A DNA stretch of 64,000 nucleotides from Lasioglossum baleicum (Eukaryota > Arthropoda > Insecta > Hymenoptera > Halictidae). Under the pieces are notes generated by a model. It saw nothing but the letters and a program-made list of their open reading frames with translations. It did not search any database and was not told where the DNA came from. Location of the stretch: contig NC_134929.1 in NCBI RefSeq assembly GCF_051020765.1, positions 20,908,135 through 20,972,134 of the forward strand. The letters run 5' to 3'. Positions 22,745 to 34,608 of this stretch are shown one piece after another. Positions within the stretch are counted from its first letter, which is position 1, and each line of letters starts with the position of its first letter. The position numbers and the translations under genes are program-made.

Positions 22745-23964
22745 CAGTCGGTCTCATAATTAATGGCGCACACTTTCGATCGGAATAACTGTTTCAGAAA
22801 TGGACCGAACCGCTTTTCGGCTTTTCTTTTAAAATTATGGAAAAATTGCATTTACAAGGAGAATTTAACAAATCTGTTTTGTAGCTTGGTACAAGTTGTG
22901 GGTATACCTGCTGGAAATGTCAACGAAATTGGTCAATTGGTTTATAAACGGAAAGTTTTAGAGGGAAATGGAAGGAACACAATTTTTAACTTTGGGTCTT
23001 TGTTTGGACTAGTTATGAGGTAAACATACTAAAAGTCCCCACTCCTAGGAGGTGAGCGGGGTGCAGGGGGGCACGTAGAAAGTCCCCTTTTTACTACGTT
23101 TTTATTAGCTCGCTTTCTTGTCTGTCTGTCTGTCTGTCTGTTTGTTCGGTACAAATTCTGCAATTGGTTTTTTTGGTTTTCCGCTTATATCTCGGAAACT
23201 ACGCGTCCTAGCGATAAGACCATTCTATGCAAAATTAAAGCTAACAAAATGTGCCATAAGATTGATTCAATTCAGTTTTTCGCTATCTCGCATAGTTTCC
23301 GAGATATCCGCGTTCAAAGTTCACTAATTGTGCTGAAGAGTTAGCTAGTCAAATAAGGCAAACATTTCTTTTTCACAATTAGTGAACTTTGAGCGCGGAT
23401 ATCTCGGAAACTATGCGGAATAACGAAAAACTGAATGAAGTCAATCTTATGGCACATTATGTCAACTTTAATTTTGTATACAATGGTCTTATCGCTAGGA
23501 CACATAGTTTCCGAGATATAAGCGGAAAACCGAAAAAGGGGACCTTCTACGTGCCCCCCTATATCCCGCTCACCTCCCAGGAGTAGGGACTTGTAGTATG
23601 TTTACCTCGTAGCTAGTCCAAACGAAGTCTCAAAGTTAAAAATTGTGTTCTTTCCATTTCCCTCTACCCCCTTATGAGCATTCATTGACTGGACTATTAG
23701 GAGCTATAAAATGTTGACAATCGCCGAATGATAGAATAAGAAAGTACATAAAACTGCAATGGTCACTATTTTTAATCGCTGATAACTCAATCAATCAATT
23801 GCGATGAAATGTTCAGGAAACAATTGTGAAGAGCAACTTGTACTATTTCTTTTTGTAATTCAGACTACACGCAATTTTTCCAAAAGTTTCATCGCATCTG
23901 GTAAACTAGTCCATCTAAAGTAATTCCAATTGAAAGTGTGTGCCACCAATTATGAGACCGACTG
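22745..23964. mobile_element. Large palindromic mariner-type element
   Basis: It starts cagtcggtctcataatta and ends taattatgagaccgactg, with TA on both sides (22743-22744 and 23965-23966). Almost the whole 1.2 kb folds on itself. Matching arm words include gaggtaaacatac near 23020 and gtatgtttacctc near 23600, agggaaatgg near 22965 and ccatttccct near 23655, and cacaattagtgaacttt around the centre near 23310-23390. The outer core (cacacttt, ggaataactg, atggaccgaac) is related to the elements at 19526 and 456. No transposase, so non-autonomous. Confidence 0.85.
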
Positions 23965-24610
23965 TATTATCTCTGGCTTGGAGAACGCGACCTCCCAGTT
24001 CTCGTTCTATGAAAGTTGCCCCCCTCAAGGACTCGGTCTCTCTTGTACGCCGACAGGTACACGTGTTAAGAAGCCGGGAAACAACAAAATTATTGTAGCT
24101 GTAAATTGTGTCTCGGCTGCACAATGCCCGTTGAGAGACGCGATCAACGCGAGGTGACTCGGCGCAATAGACCGCAGTGAAATACAGCTGAAGATTTTAT
24201 CGATTTCGAATGTCATTAGCCGGCTGCTAACTACCGATGGGAGATTAATTGATGGAGACTGACTGAACACTGCACACAATACGATGGAAATGCTTGGGGA
24301 AATTTAGCGAGGCACGCTTCTCACCCCGAAGGGGTGAAAACCGCTCTGCAACCATTTTTATTTTTCAACTAGATTCTTTATTGGAAATTATTGGTTCTTA
24401 GATGGATTGTACTGGAAACGCAATTTTTCGAGGCCACACAAGGAGTTTCAACCCTTACAAGGATCATTTCTGAGGAGGACACATGCTTACAAATACAGCT
24501 TTTTTTACTGAAACTCTTTACTGGCTCAGAAACATCTTCATTTGCTGATTCTAGCTAAGATATATATTTTTACTTTAAAATTCTTCATGAGAAGACATTG
24601 ATTCAACATA

Positions 24611-25315
24611 CAGTGACTCAAACAATTGATCAAATGTTTCATTTTGTTTAAATTTTTATTTAATTGAACACATGTTAATAAGGTATGTAACGAAATATTT
24701 TATTATAATACATAGTACATAGTTTTCGTAGTTCATATAATACAGAATTAACTTAACTACTTTTTAAACAAAGTTAAATGAAATTAACAAATTATGAAAT
24801 GATCGAATTTTTGAGTTTGAAAAAATGAAATATTAATACTTCGTATACCCTCCTTTCGCTTTCAGTACGGCTTCTATGCGTCTTGGCATACTATCTATGT
24901 ACTAAACTTTTACACTGTTCAGCCTTAATATTTTCCCAAGCGGTTTTAACTTCTAACCACAATTCGATAATACTTCTTGAATTGTGATCGAAGTTGGCAA
25001 CTATTCTTTTTAATAAACTTCATAGGTGTTCTATTGGGTTTAGATCGGGAGACTGTGGGGGCCAGTCTAGAACAGTAAAACCATGAGCTGTTAAGCATTC
25101 TTTGGTGATTTCTGCCTTGTGTTTAGGGTCGTTATCGTGCTGAAAAATTACTTCTTCTGCGTTCTTATTCCATTTTGCGAAACTTCTAATTAAACTTTTC
25201 TGCAGGATGGATGTGTATGATGTAGCAGTCATTCGACCTTCAATTTTTTCAACGCATCCGACGCCCTTACTCGTCATACAATTCCAAACCTTGATATGAG
25301 AAAGCCCAGATATTA
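24611..25315 (-). pseudogene. Tc1-type transposase relic (5'-truncated, frameshifted)
   Basis: Minus-strand frames encode the C-terminal DDE part of a Tc1-like transposase. In order they are VWNCMTSKGVG, the second catalytic Asp in FQHDNDPKH, the WPPQSPDLNPIEHL box, a downstream stretch with WENIKAEQCKSLV, and the terminal SMPRRIEAVLKAKGG. The reading frame breaks after IEHL (stop) and again before SMPRR, and the N-terminal DNA-binding half is missing. At 24611, next to TA, cagtgactcaaacaattgatc looks like the terminal inverted repeat on the transposase's 3' side. No partner end is seen. It lies in the Glut4EF intron and cannot make active enzyme. Confidence 0.9.
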
Positions 25316-25756
25316 ATAGTTTTTTAATTTCTGATATTTTATCATACTTGCTTTTATTGGTCTCATTATGAAATATGACTAAAAATATGTATATATCTTT
25401 TAAAATTATTTGATCATAAACGTATTCTCGAATGTTTAAAAATAACGTTATGACTTACTAGTCATATGACTAGTCAGATGACGAAGTCATCGACTCCAAA
25501 AAACACGGTACCATAGAAACAAATTTGTCCACCTTTTCCGTCTCTGCAGGTCCCTCCTCAACCCGTCCCGGATGCTCAACCGTCGCTTATCAAAACGACG
25601 GGTGTCAAAGGGAAGGAAAAACTGTAGCAAGGTAACGGAGCAATTTTTCAGCGGCCGGCTGGCAACAGGAAGAGGAAAAAAACCGGCGAAAAGTGGCTTC
25701 TTCAAGGACCTTTCTACCCGTGACATCACCTCTGGAACGGTACACGCGGACAGGCA

Positions 25757-25789
25757 GCAGCAGCACCAGCAGCAACAGCAGCAGCAGCG
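25757..25789 (+). repeat. (CAG)n tract followed by a consensus donor-like site
   Basis: The tract caggcagcagcag...cagcagcag is followed at 25792 by GTAAGTA, a perfect 5' splice consensus on the plus strand. In one plus-strand frame it would encode a Gln-rich end. No partner acceptor or downstream exon was identified. Confidence 0.7.
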
Positions 25790-26494
25790 ACGTAAGTACG
25801 GCGTAGCATAGGCATTGCCGAGGTCACAGACCTTCTATGCCGGTTGGCAGGCAATGCTCTCCCTTTGCTTTGCCTTGGCTCTCAGCTGAAGCTCGGCTCT
25901 GCTCGGCTCACAGCCTGCGCCACTGCGCCGTTTGTTTCGTTGTGTACAACGAAGGAGAAGAGAAGTCAGCGCGTGGCCGATCCTTTCCCCTCTTTTGCTA
26001 GCGTCCGCTCGCTCGCTCTCGCCGACTTTCAGTTGCGTTCGTTAATAATCACAGCCCCGTGGATTACGGTGAACGTGTATCTCGAGTGCGATCGCGCGCG
26101 AACACCGCGGTAACCAGATCTGAAGTGTCCCCTGATGAATGGGACAGCTTAATTTCGTTTAGCGGGTCTCGGGCAAAAGTCGGGCCCCCCTCGCGGGATG
26201 ATAGATCGAGCGGAAAACAAACGGGCTTTGTGCTCGCGAGGAATCGGCCGTGGTACGCAAGTACCGGGCACTGTTTCTATTTTAGGTGTCCTCGGCTTGG
26301 TTCGCTAACGCGACACCTAAAAGCGAGGCCTCTAGAACCAGCGGTACGTGTAGGCGCTAGGTAAACATTGAACATGTTGAACATGTTCCTCGTTTACTTT
26401 CGGTGTCCTTACTCTAGAGGTCATTGTGAACACTGATGTCTTCAGTCTGAGTACACGAGCAGTTCATTGTTTACTTTGTCTAGTAATCCTAGAG

Positions 26495-26724
26495 TAGGGT
26501 TTCCCAAACTTTTTCTCTGATGGAGCAGGGTCTTTGAATCTTGACGCAGCATCTTGTGTAATTTGAAGAGGGTAGGTAATGGCACATAATCGATAAATCT
26601 TAGAAAACCAAAAAATACGTGTTTCTTGTTGCTTGACGTTTTGTGGCGCCAGAATGAAGTCATGAACGAAAAAAACAACTTAATTATTAATATTTTCTCT
26701 GGGAGCACAGTTTGGGAAACCCCG
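26495..26724. mobile_element. Small hAT-type element with 8-bp target duplication
   Basis: It begins tagggtttcccaaact and ends agtttgggaaaccccg, hAT/Charlie-like inverted ends. The flanks tcctagag (26487-26494) and tcgtagag (26725-26732) match at seven of eight bases. 230 bases, non-coding. Confidence 0.8.
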
Positions 26725-27029
26725 TCGTAGAGTTTCGACCAATTCAACATACGTCCAACGAGCCACCGTTTATGCCAGGTCTAACAGAAGGCCCACCGCT
26801 GCGCGAAAAAAGGGCAGGTCGAAAAATCTTGCGTAGAAAGTGGACACACGAGGAATTGAGTGGACCTGGCCGCGGGTAGCTAGAAAGGGTTAATCCCAGT
26901 GTTTTTGCGTGTACTGTTCGAAAGTTCCGGAGCGAGTCGTTTAGCCGTCAAAGAGGTTTCCAGACCCGGTAGATTGCGAGGGTCGAGCGTGTGTTGGTGG
27001 ACGCGTTTCGTGAAAAAACGAGTGGAAGG

Positions 27030-27060
27030 TAGAGAGAAAGAGAGAGAGAGAGAGATAGAG
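27030..27060. repeat. (GA)n tract
   Basis: agagagaaagagagagaga within a CpG-rich block of the Glut4EF intron. Confidence 0.9.
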
Positions 27061-27825
27061 CGGGTAAACGAGGCAGCCGTTAGGGTAGATGGCCGGCGTG
27101 TTGCGATCGAGAGACGACGACGCGCGTGCATCCCCATCTAGCTATCTATACTACCGGCAACATCGTATCGCTCGCGATGCACCCACGGACTGACTCTAGC
27201 AACTCCGGCAACCCTGCCCGCGCAGCTCGCTTACTCATCCCTGCCGACTCGGAACACCGCACGAACACAGAGAGAAAGAGAGAAATCTTCTTCTCCGTCC
27301 CCGAGATTTACATCTCTCTTTCTTCTGGCCGGTCGGCTGTTCCTTTTTTAGAATCTTGCCAATGGGACGGACCGTGACCAATTACATCGGTCGTCGTTGT
27401 ATCAGCCGCGTCGCCGTGCCCGATGCAACCTGTTAACGACGATCCACGCTGATGCATTGTGGGTGGAACGAACGCGGCGATTTCCGAGAAGACTCGACCT
27501 CTACGGCCATCGCTGTTTCAGAATCAAAACAATTTATATGTTACTCGGATTTTAGGCACAAAATCCGGAGAAGTCTAGAATTGGAGCATCATAATTAAAT
27601 AAAAAATCATTGTTTAATCCCCGTCTGTCACGCATATCCTATTTGCTTCGAGTTTCAGCTGACTGTTCCGTCATTTATTCGACTGAGTACCCTAATCTTT
27701 GGGGTTGCACGTAGAAGTACCTTCTACATTCATTGTTCAGGTTACGCATTACTCAATGTTTACTTTTAGTGCCCTAGTACCTGCTTGGTAACTGTAAACA
27801 TTGAACACTTCAGTTTGGACGTAGA

Positions 27826-28416
27826 AGTACTACGGGTCCACGGGAATCACCGACACAAATTTCCCCGACATGGTCTTCACCGACAACATTTCACCGACTC
27901 CAGATTTGACCGATAACGAATTTGATCGACAACGATTTTGACCGAGAACGAATTTGACCGACAACGAATTTGATCCACAACGACTTGAGACGACCACAGT
28001 ATGACAATCAGACTGCGGATTTTATGCATTTATAACGAAAACTGGTGCATAGAATTTAAAGCAGTGGACATATTTAAAAAAATTTAAAAACATCATCGTA
28101 TTAGTTTCAGCTTAATACAATAATTAAAACGAGAAAGATATTATTATTTAGCTTCTGTGTCTTGGAATCGACACGAAAATTTTTGTATTTTGCATGAAGA
28201 TCCGCAGTCTAATGATAATACATATGATAATACTGTATGATAATATACACTGCGTGGTCGCGTCTCAAGTCATTGTGAATCAAATTCGTTGTCGGTCAAA
28301 ATCGTTTTCGGTTAAAGGCGTTGTCGGCCCAAGTTATTGTCGGTCAAATCTGGAGTCGGTGAAAACCGTGTCGGGGAAATTTGTGTCGGTGATTTCCATG
28401 GGACCCAAGTACTACA
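27826..28416. repeat. Inverted-repeat element with GACCGACAACG units and a nested MITE
   Basis: The left arm (27826-28005) and the right arm (28243-28416) are imperfect inverted copies; shared words include caccgacacaaatttcccc and gactccagatttgaccga. Each arm is built from short repeats of the type accgacaacgaatttg. The loop between them contains an AGACTGCGG-family MITE at 28010-28212. No coding sequence. Confidence 0.8.
28010..28212. mobile_element. AGACTGCGG-family MITE, nested copy
   Basis: It begins cagactgcggattttatgc and ends gcatgaagatccgcagtcta. The interior (atttaaagcagtgg, taataaaacgag-like AT-rich words, cttctgtgtc) aligns with 35994-36200. It sits at the centre of the inverted repeat 27826-28416. 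Confidence 0.85.
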
Positions 28417-29241
28417 TAGATAAACATTGAGCATACGGTCCACGTTGGCCTAAGTACCCGCACGATCAGCTTTAGAGCCGAGGACCTAGACCTAGAGGGT
28501 ACCAAAAGCAAAAGTAACCCCAACGAAACGCAGCGCCTGAAGCCCTGATAGTACCCGAAGTAAACATCGACCATATCGCCCGTATCCCAGAGGTCCGTGC
28601 GAGCCTACAACAGAGAGAGAGATAGAGAGAGAGCTGATGCGTGACAATAAGGAACCAGTTTAGCCGAACGTCGCCTCGAGCCCGATAGAGCAAGACACCT
28701 CAACCTGCCCCCGTATCAGCTCACCCGTCGAGTCACGACACGCGTGTCCGTATCCGTGTCGAGCAGAGCCTTGAATCATTTATAATTAGACCGTGCATGC
28801 GATGATCCGCGCGCGCGGACTGACCCCAAGTATGCTCGACGAATGAAAATTCCAGGCAAGGTCTCCTCGGTGGCTGGCCCTGCCTGGTCGTCTCGCTACA
28901 CCGTCGTCATCGCTTCTACGTATGAAGTCGGAAATGCATTCTACCACAGCACCAACGAATCGAGCATTCACCGTCTCCCGTTCCTAGGTGGACGCGCGAG
29001 CAACCGGTGCGACCGTACACGAAGCACGGCCACGAAAATCGATCCCAAACTACTTGCACACCGCAACAACTTGCTTTCCACGCGCGGCTCTCGCTTTCTC
29101 CCCGGCGACGCTCGTTTCCGAGGAAACAACCGTGCGCGACTCTCTTTTGATCTTTCGCGCACGCGTGATCGCGCCGTGCTCTTTACGGTCGCGCGGTTTT
29201 CGGTCGCTTACGGGGGCCGCCAGAAAGTTTTCGACTCCTTT

Positions 29242-29441
29242 TTAACACTAGGTTTACGGGACCCGTCAAAATCACGGGTTCTAATATCCTTAATTCGCGA
29301 TTACTGAGATTGTAACGATGCTTTCCTGAGAAATTATTCACCAAATTTATTTCTTCGGGTATATATTATCGGAAAAATGGCCAACAATTTGGATAGACAC
29401 GTGAAATAGTTATTTCTGGAGCTCCGTAAACCTATCGTTGA
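29242..29441. mobile_element. piggyBac-like MITE (degenerate)
   Basis: The left end TTAACACTAGGTTTACGG starts with TTAA, the piggyBac target. The right end CCGTAAACCTATCGTTGA is its inverted complement at about 15 of 18 positions. 200 bases, no transposase. Confidence 0.55.
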
Positions 29442-29734
29442 AGAGGGCACGCAGTTCGATGGATGAAAGCGAAACATTTTTTTTAGATTTCCCACTTCGA
29501 AAATTGGGCTTTTTGTCTCGAACACTGTGGGTCGTCAAGTTGGCGCTCCTTTGACACGTTTATGGCCCGACCACCGCCCTGATTAGCTGCGGGGTTGGGT
29601 ACCATGATGACGTCGACCCAAACTCTGCTTTCAGTCGAATCGATGAAGACATTCTAAAAGGCGCTAGTTTGTCGGTCTATTTTGAAAAAAATATGTCTCA
29701 AGGAAAAGACATTAGAAGCCTACTAAGTATGTTA

Positions 29735-29805
29735 AAAAAGATTTCGCTCCAGTTTGTTGCAACGCAGGTGAACAATTTTTATTTTGCACGACGATCCACA
29801 GTCTA
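29735..29805. mobile_element. AGACTGCGG-family MITE, right-end fragment (subfamily 2)
   Basis: The words tttcgctccagtttgttgcaa and gacgatccacagtcta match the right half of the copy at 20240-20424 (tccactccagtttgtcgcaa). The left end is missing. The first word also occurs alone near 39455. Confidence 0.55.
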
Positions 29806-30045
29806 GTTTAGAGAATGGTTAAAAATCGAGTCGATAGGTGAATTCATCTCCACGGGACAACATAGCTTCCCTCCGATATCAGCATACGCGAGACCTGACG
29901 TCACGGTAATTCGATGTCAATTCCCATTTTGGGATGACGTCGTCACGTCGCGCGTCGGTACAAGAGCCGATAGCTTTCACGAGAGCGGCGCGGCGCGGCG
30001 CGGCATCGTCGTCGTCGGATGTACCCGGCAAAGAAGGGACGGAGC

Positions 30046-30115
30046 GAGAGAAAGAGAGAGGCGACCGTATGGAGGCGATCGCGCGACGAACGAAGAAAGA
30101 AAGAGAGAGAGAAGT
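30046..30115. repeat. GA-rich tract in a CpG-rich block
   Basis: Two gagagaaagagagag runs within GC-rich DNA that also has a run of ggcgcggcgcgg at about 29989-30002. Confidence 0.8.
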
Positions 30116-33100
30116 TGCCGGTAAGAAGTGGGGAGCACGAGGGTAACGCCCGGGAAACCAAAACAAACTAGGCTTCTGTGTGTTGGCGCGTCGATCTGTG
30201 GCGTGTGGTGAGGGTCGGCCGTTGACCCTTCGAAGGAACACACGAATGCTTTACGCGCGAACACCGAGTATATACGGGGTGGTCGGTGAAGAACCCATGG
30301 GTTTGTTATGGTGTTGGATGGCCGCGTCGTAGAGAGGCGAAACCACGCGCGGATGTTGCACCGGAGCGCGCACACACACGTTCGTCGGCCAACAGATTAG
30401 AAAGTTTTCGGGAGCAACGGCACCGGGACACGATAAACCGCGCTCGCTAATGGCTGCCCACTTAAATGGCCGGGATGATGACGCGTGGAAAAAATCCATA
30501 ATGATTCACGGAATCCTGAACGCATCGGCCAGCTTCCTCCGAAAATATTCAACGAGACGACAGTATCCTCGCTTCTACATATGTATTTTTAGGACCCTGC
30601 TTTGTTACACTGTGGGATGATTCGCTTTTGGAGCTACAGGCTGTTTTTCGGAGGCCACCTACGCATTTCAGGATTTTGTGTCGTCACTCTATCTGATTCG
30701 TTCTTGAACTTACAAACAGAGGAAGTTTTGGGGAGGAAGCCCTAGGGTTCAAAGATGGTTGTAGACGGATGTCCACAGCGATGAATGTAAGTGTTTTTAG
30801 GACTTCCTATATCGTCACACTTACAATCGACGCCAAAATCTAGTCTAGGTGTGCAAGATGTAGGTGATGTGTCCGCGATGACTGTTGACACGTTCAACGT
30901 TTCTTTGTCTGGATAAAGGAGTAACTATTTATGAGCACGCGAGCCGCGCAAATCCGCCATTGTTCGGCGTCGTTAACGCGCAGAAATTGAGCCGGCGAAA
31001 AATGCACGGCGAAACACGCTGGAACGCGCGATTCGGCGCAATTTCCGAGCAAGAACGGGGGTCGACGACACGCGGAACAGAGAAAGAGGATCGTTTCGAG
31101 CGGGCTGGAGGAGGGAGGCGAGAGCGTCGAACATCCGTGAGTCACGATGCGACTACGCCAGGAAGTTCGACCGTTTCCAATCCGCCGGTTGATCCCGAAG
31201 AAACTACGAAAACGTTGCATTCGTGGGGCAGAGAAATTCTTTGGAATCGACGCGCGATTCTTTGGAAAGTCGTCGGACGAATATACATATCACGAATCTC
31301 GATTTGCCGGCCTGATCGCCGCCATTATGAAGGTCAGCGCCACCATCGAGCACGTTTTGAAACGGCGCGGCGCGGCGGTTGCTCCGTCCGTGGGACCGAA
31401 AGAGTGCAACGATTCGTTGGAGAAAGACGCAGCCCACAAACGACTCGAGTGCACGAGTGCAGAAGGGAAGAGTCGCGCATGCGCAGTTCTGTTGTTTACG
31501 TCTCCGAGCGGCGTGCATCTTCCCCGACGTCTCCATGAAACGATAGAGGACGCTAGCTACGATGAATCAGGCCGATTGTTGTTTTTATTCGCTATGCCGG
31601 CTCGCGACGTTCCCAATTAGGTATTTATCCCTTTCTATTGTAATTCCGTATTCATGATTATGAACTTTAGGATTGTCACGAATCGGACACATTAACTGGA
31701 AACTCTACCGTCCACCTTGAAACGATAGCGTTTGTTCCATGGGAATAGAGTTGATTCGATGGATTCTTGGTACACTCTGATGGTTCGGCCAGGAGATTGT
31801 GGTCTTTTCCAGACAGAGAGGCCTCGTAAAGAGCATGCTATTAGCGAACACGAAAGGCGAAAGATAGAACGATAAAGACACGAGATATATGACGTTGTAT
31901 TGGCTTACGGTCATTCGCTCCCCGGCCTTATCACGTTATCGTTGACTTTGACTTTGAATCGAAGTACATTCCACCGGCAGTAAAAACCGACCGGTTACCT
32001 TGCCCGTTCTTCCGCGATAAAAGAGCACGCGGTGTCTACAGGGTGTCGCGTTCGCAGCGAACGACTTCGCGAAGTCATGCGAGCCGAACCGAAACTTTCC
32101 TTCGCCTACTTATTCGTTTGTTGACGTTCCGCGGTCTCGCTTTCCGTAGACCTTGCTGCACTCGAACAACGCGTTAACGGCTGAACAAGTACCAAGATGG
32201 CGGACAGGCAGATTCGCAGATCTTTATCGACACGAAAACAGTTTCTGTGTAGAATAGCATTGGTATTTATGTATAACGTTGATTCAGTGACGCTATTATC
32301 GTTTACATATTTTAGGAAATTGAATATATCAACGTGAAAATACATTCTGTCGAAATTAATTGTGATACTGATTCGTTATGATAATTGTTGTTTGTTTTAG
32401 GATCGAGATTGTGTATATTTAGACAGAATAGTTTTTGTAAAATGATAGCGAGTATAATCTGGCGATTATCAAATGATCGAACGAAGCCGAATCAAAATTA
32501 CAATTAGCACGAATGTGTACGATGGGGAAAATAAATAGACAAGCTTAATATTTGTCAACCGAAGCAAATTGATTGAGTTTCGCTGACGAACGGGACTTTA
32601 GCAGAGGCAGAAAGCACGGTGAAATTTTAAATCGGCCGCCGGTGTTTACACGAGCCTTTTGTTTGTATTATTATATTCCTACGTTAAATCCCGTCTTGAT
32701 TGATGGCTCATTAATAATGCAACAGTGTGTTTATATTCGAGCTGAGAATTCGAGAAGGAAACGCGGGGCTGATTAATCATGGCCGATACTACTTCAACAA
32801 CGGTACACCGGTACATTCGACGAAGCGTTCTCCTTTTTCCTTTTTTTTTCTCTCTTTCTGACATGCTCGCGCGCGTTGTATGTGTGCACGGGAAGCGTCA
32901 CGCATTAGCATAATAACTTGTGATTCTACTTTCAAACGGACGACTAATTATGCCGCTAATTATCCTAATTTAATGCGTGGTTGCACTTTCATGCCGTCAC
33001 GATTATTGGATTATTCAGCCCGGCCGGGGAGACTGCAACACTTTTGCGCTGCAACGAGACTTTGTTTCTAATTGAAATCGCAATACGTGCAATTCGATCG

Positions 33101-34608
33101 AGGCTCTCTTTTTCACCTGGATCATCTCTTCGAGTTCTTGCTGGTGAGATCAGCCTGAATTTACACCGAGGGAACAACGCGCTGATAAGATACGCTTTGT
33201 TTCCTGCCTCGCTAAGGAAAGTAAAAATATTTCGCACGATTAACAGTGTATCCTCATTACCATCGCAGCGAACGACCCGCGCTATTTTCAGACTTTTTAA
33301 CTGGCCAAACACGTACTAACGAGAAGCAAGTAAAACGGGTTGTCATTGACATTAAGCCGCCGCGAGAGTTTCCGGCCGAGACTGCGAAACAGCTGATGGC
33401 AGTTTTTGCGTTTTCAGAAAATTCGTAGTATAAATAAATTCGGCATAAGGTATATACTAATCCTGAGAATTTAATTATAGCTCGTTGAACATGCACATCA
33501 CCGCCATAACTGCAAAATATAATTCAGCACTTTAATAAATTTTTGAGAATATGGCAACTGGTTGGCAACAAAATTTCCGAATTTCTAATTCGTTCTTTCG
33601 CGACTGTGAACTATAAATGAATTGAAAAATTCTTCAATCATTAATTGTACAATGTCCGCAATTTTATATTTCACGGACAATACACAGATAAAAACGATAT
33701 ATATACAATGGAGCGTACGGCCGGATAAATATATTCGAACAGTTTTCCCGGTTCATTCGCGGTTGTTGTGAGCACACAAAGGCCTTGCGCACATTGAGGT
33801 GTATTATTAGTTTCGTACGAACCTCGGTGACTTTTCGCGACTCTATAAATAAATCTTCTTTTGTGGTTAGAAGTTTGTCCCTGTAGCTATTATATTCACC
33901 TGTGTAGAGTGAAGTGTTTCTGTGAATAATCAAGATTGTAAATTAAATTTTCCGGCTGATACGCCACGGCAAACTTTGTTTTTAAAGCATGTTCAACGGG
34001 AAGCCCGTTATCTTCTATAATTAGTGTTGCGTTTGAAAGTTCTAATTACTAGACGGTATTTCTTAAGACAACCTGTTGATCTATTAATGAAATTGCGTCA
34101 TTCGATTACTAGCGATTAAAATTGAATGAATTAGAAATTTGTGTACAAAGCTGAAAACTATTTTCTTGTCAAAATGACTGTTCAATATGAATATAGGATA
34201 TTCCAAGTACAGTTAAGCGTCCGAAGAGAAACTACAGAGGGCCACTATAGTAATTTCAACTCCAGCGGTCGCATTAGCGCCGAGATCAGACCTTTTCCCA
34301 GCGTGACAGTGGCCACATTCCACAGCGTTACGCGCGTCCATGGCAAAGTTTCGTCAAGCGACATACGAGGAAGATCGAGCTGCCGAAACCGGTAGTACCG
34401 TTACTAGGAAATACAGTTTTCGGTGACGAGGAGGGCTCGATCGTAATTCATTCTAAATTGCCTCAAGCTGGTAGAGGTACTAATGACGCACAGCGTATTC
34501 AAATTTGCAGCTCAAACAAATTTCCAGAAACGTATTCCCACTTCGGAGACTGCCAGAAAACAATTTAAAACCACCATTTCACGGTTCGACCTCATGGAGG
34601 TTTGAATC

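Noticed and set aside
30885..31620. Plus-strand open frames of 217 and 157 codons in a GC-rich block
   Set aside because: They overlap each other and a minus-strand frame, have low-complexity Arg-rich composition typical of CpG-rich DNA, no family resemblance and no convincing splice sites.
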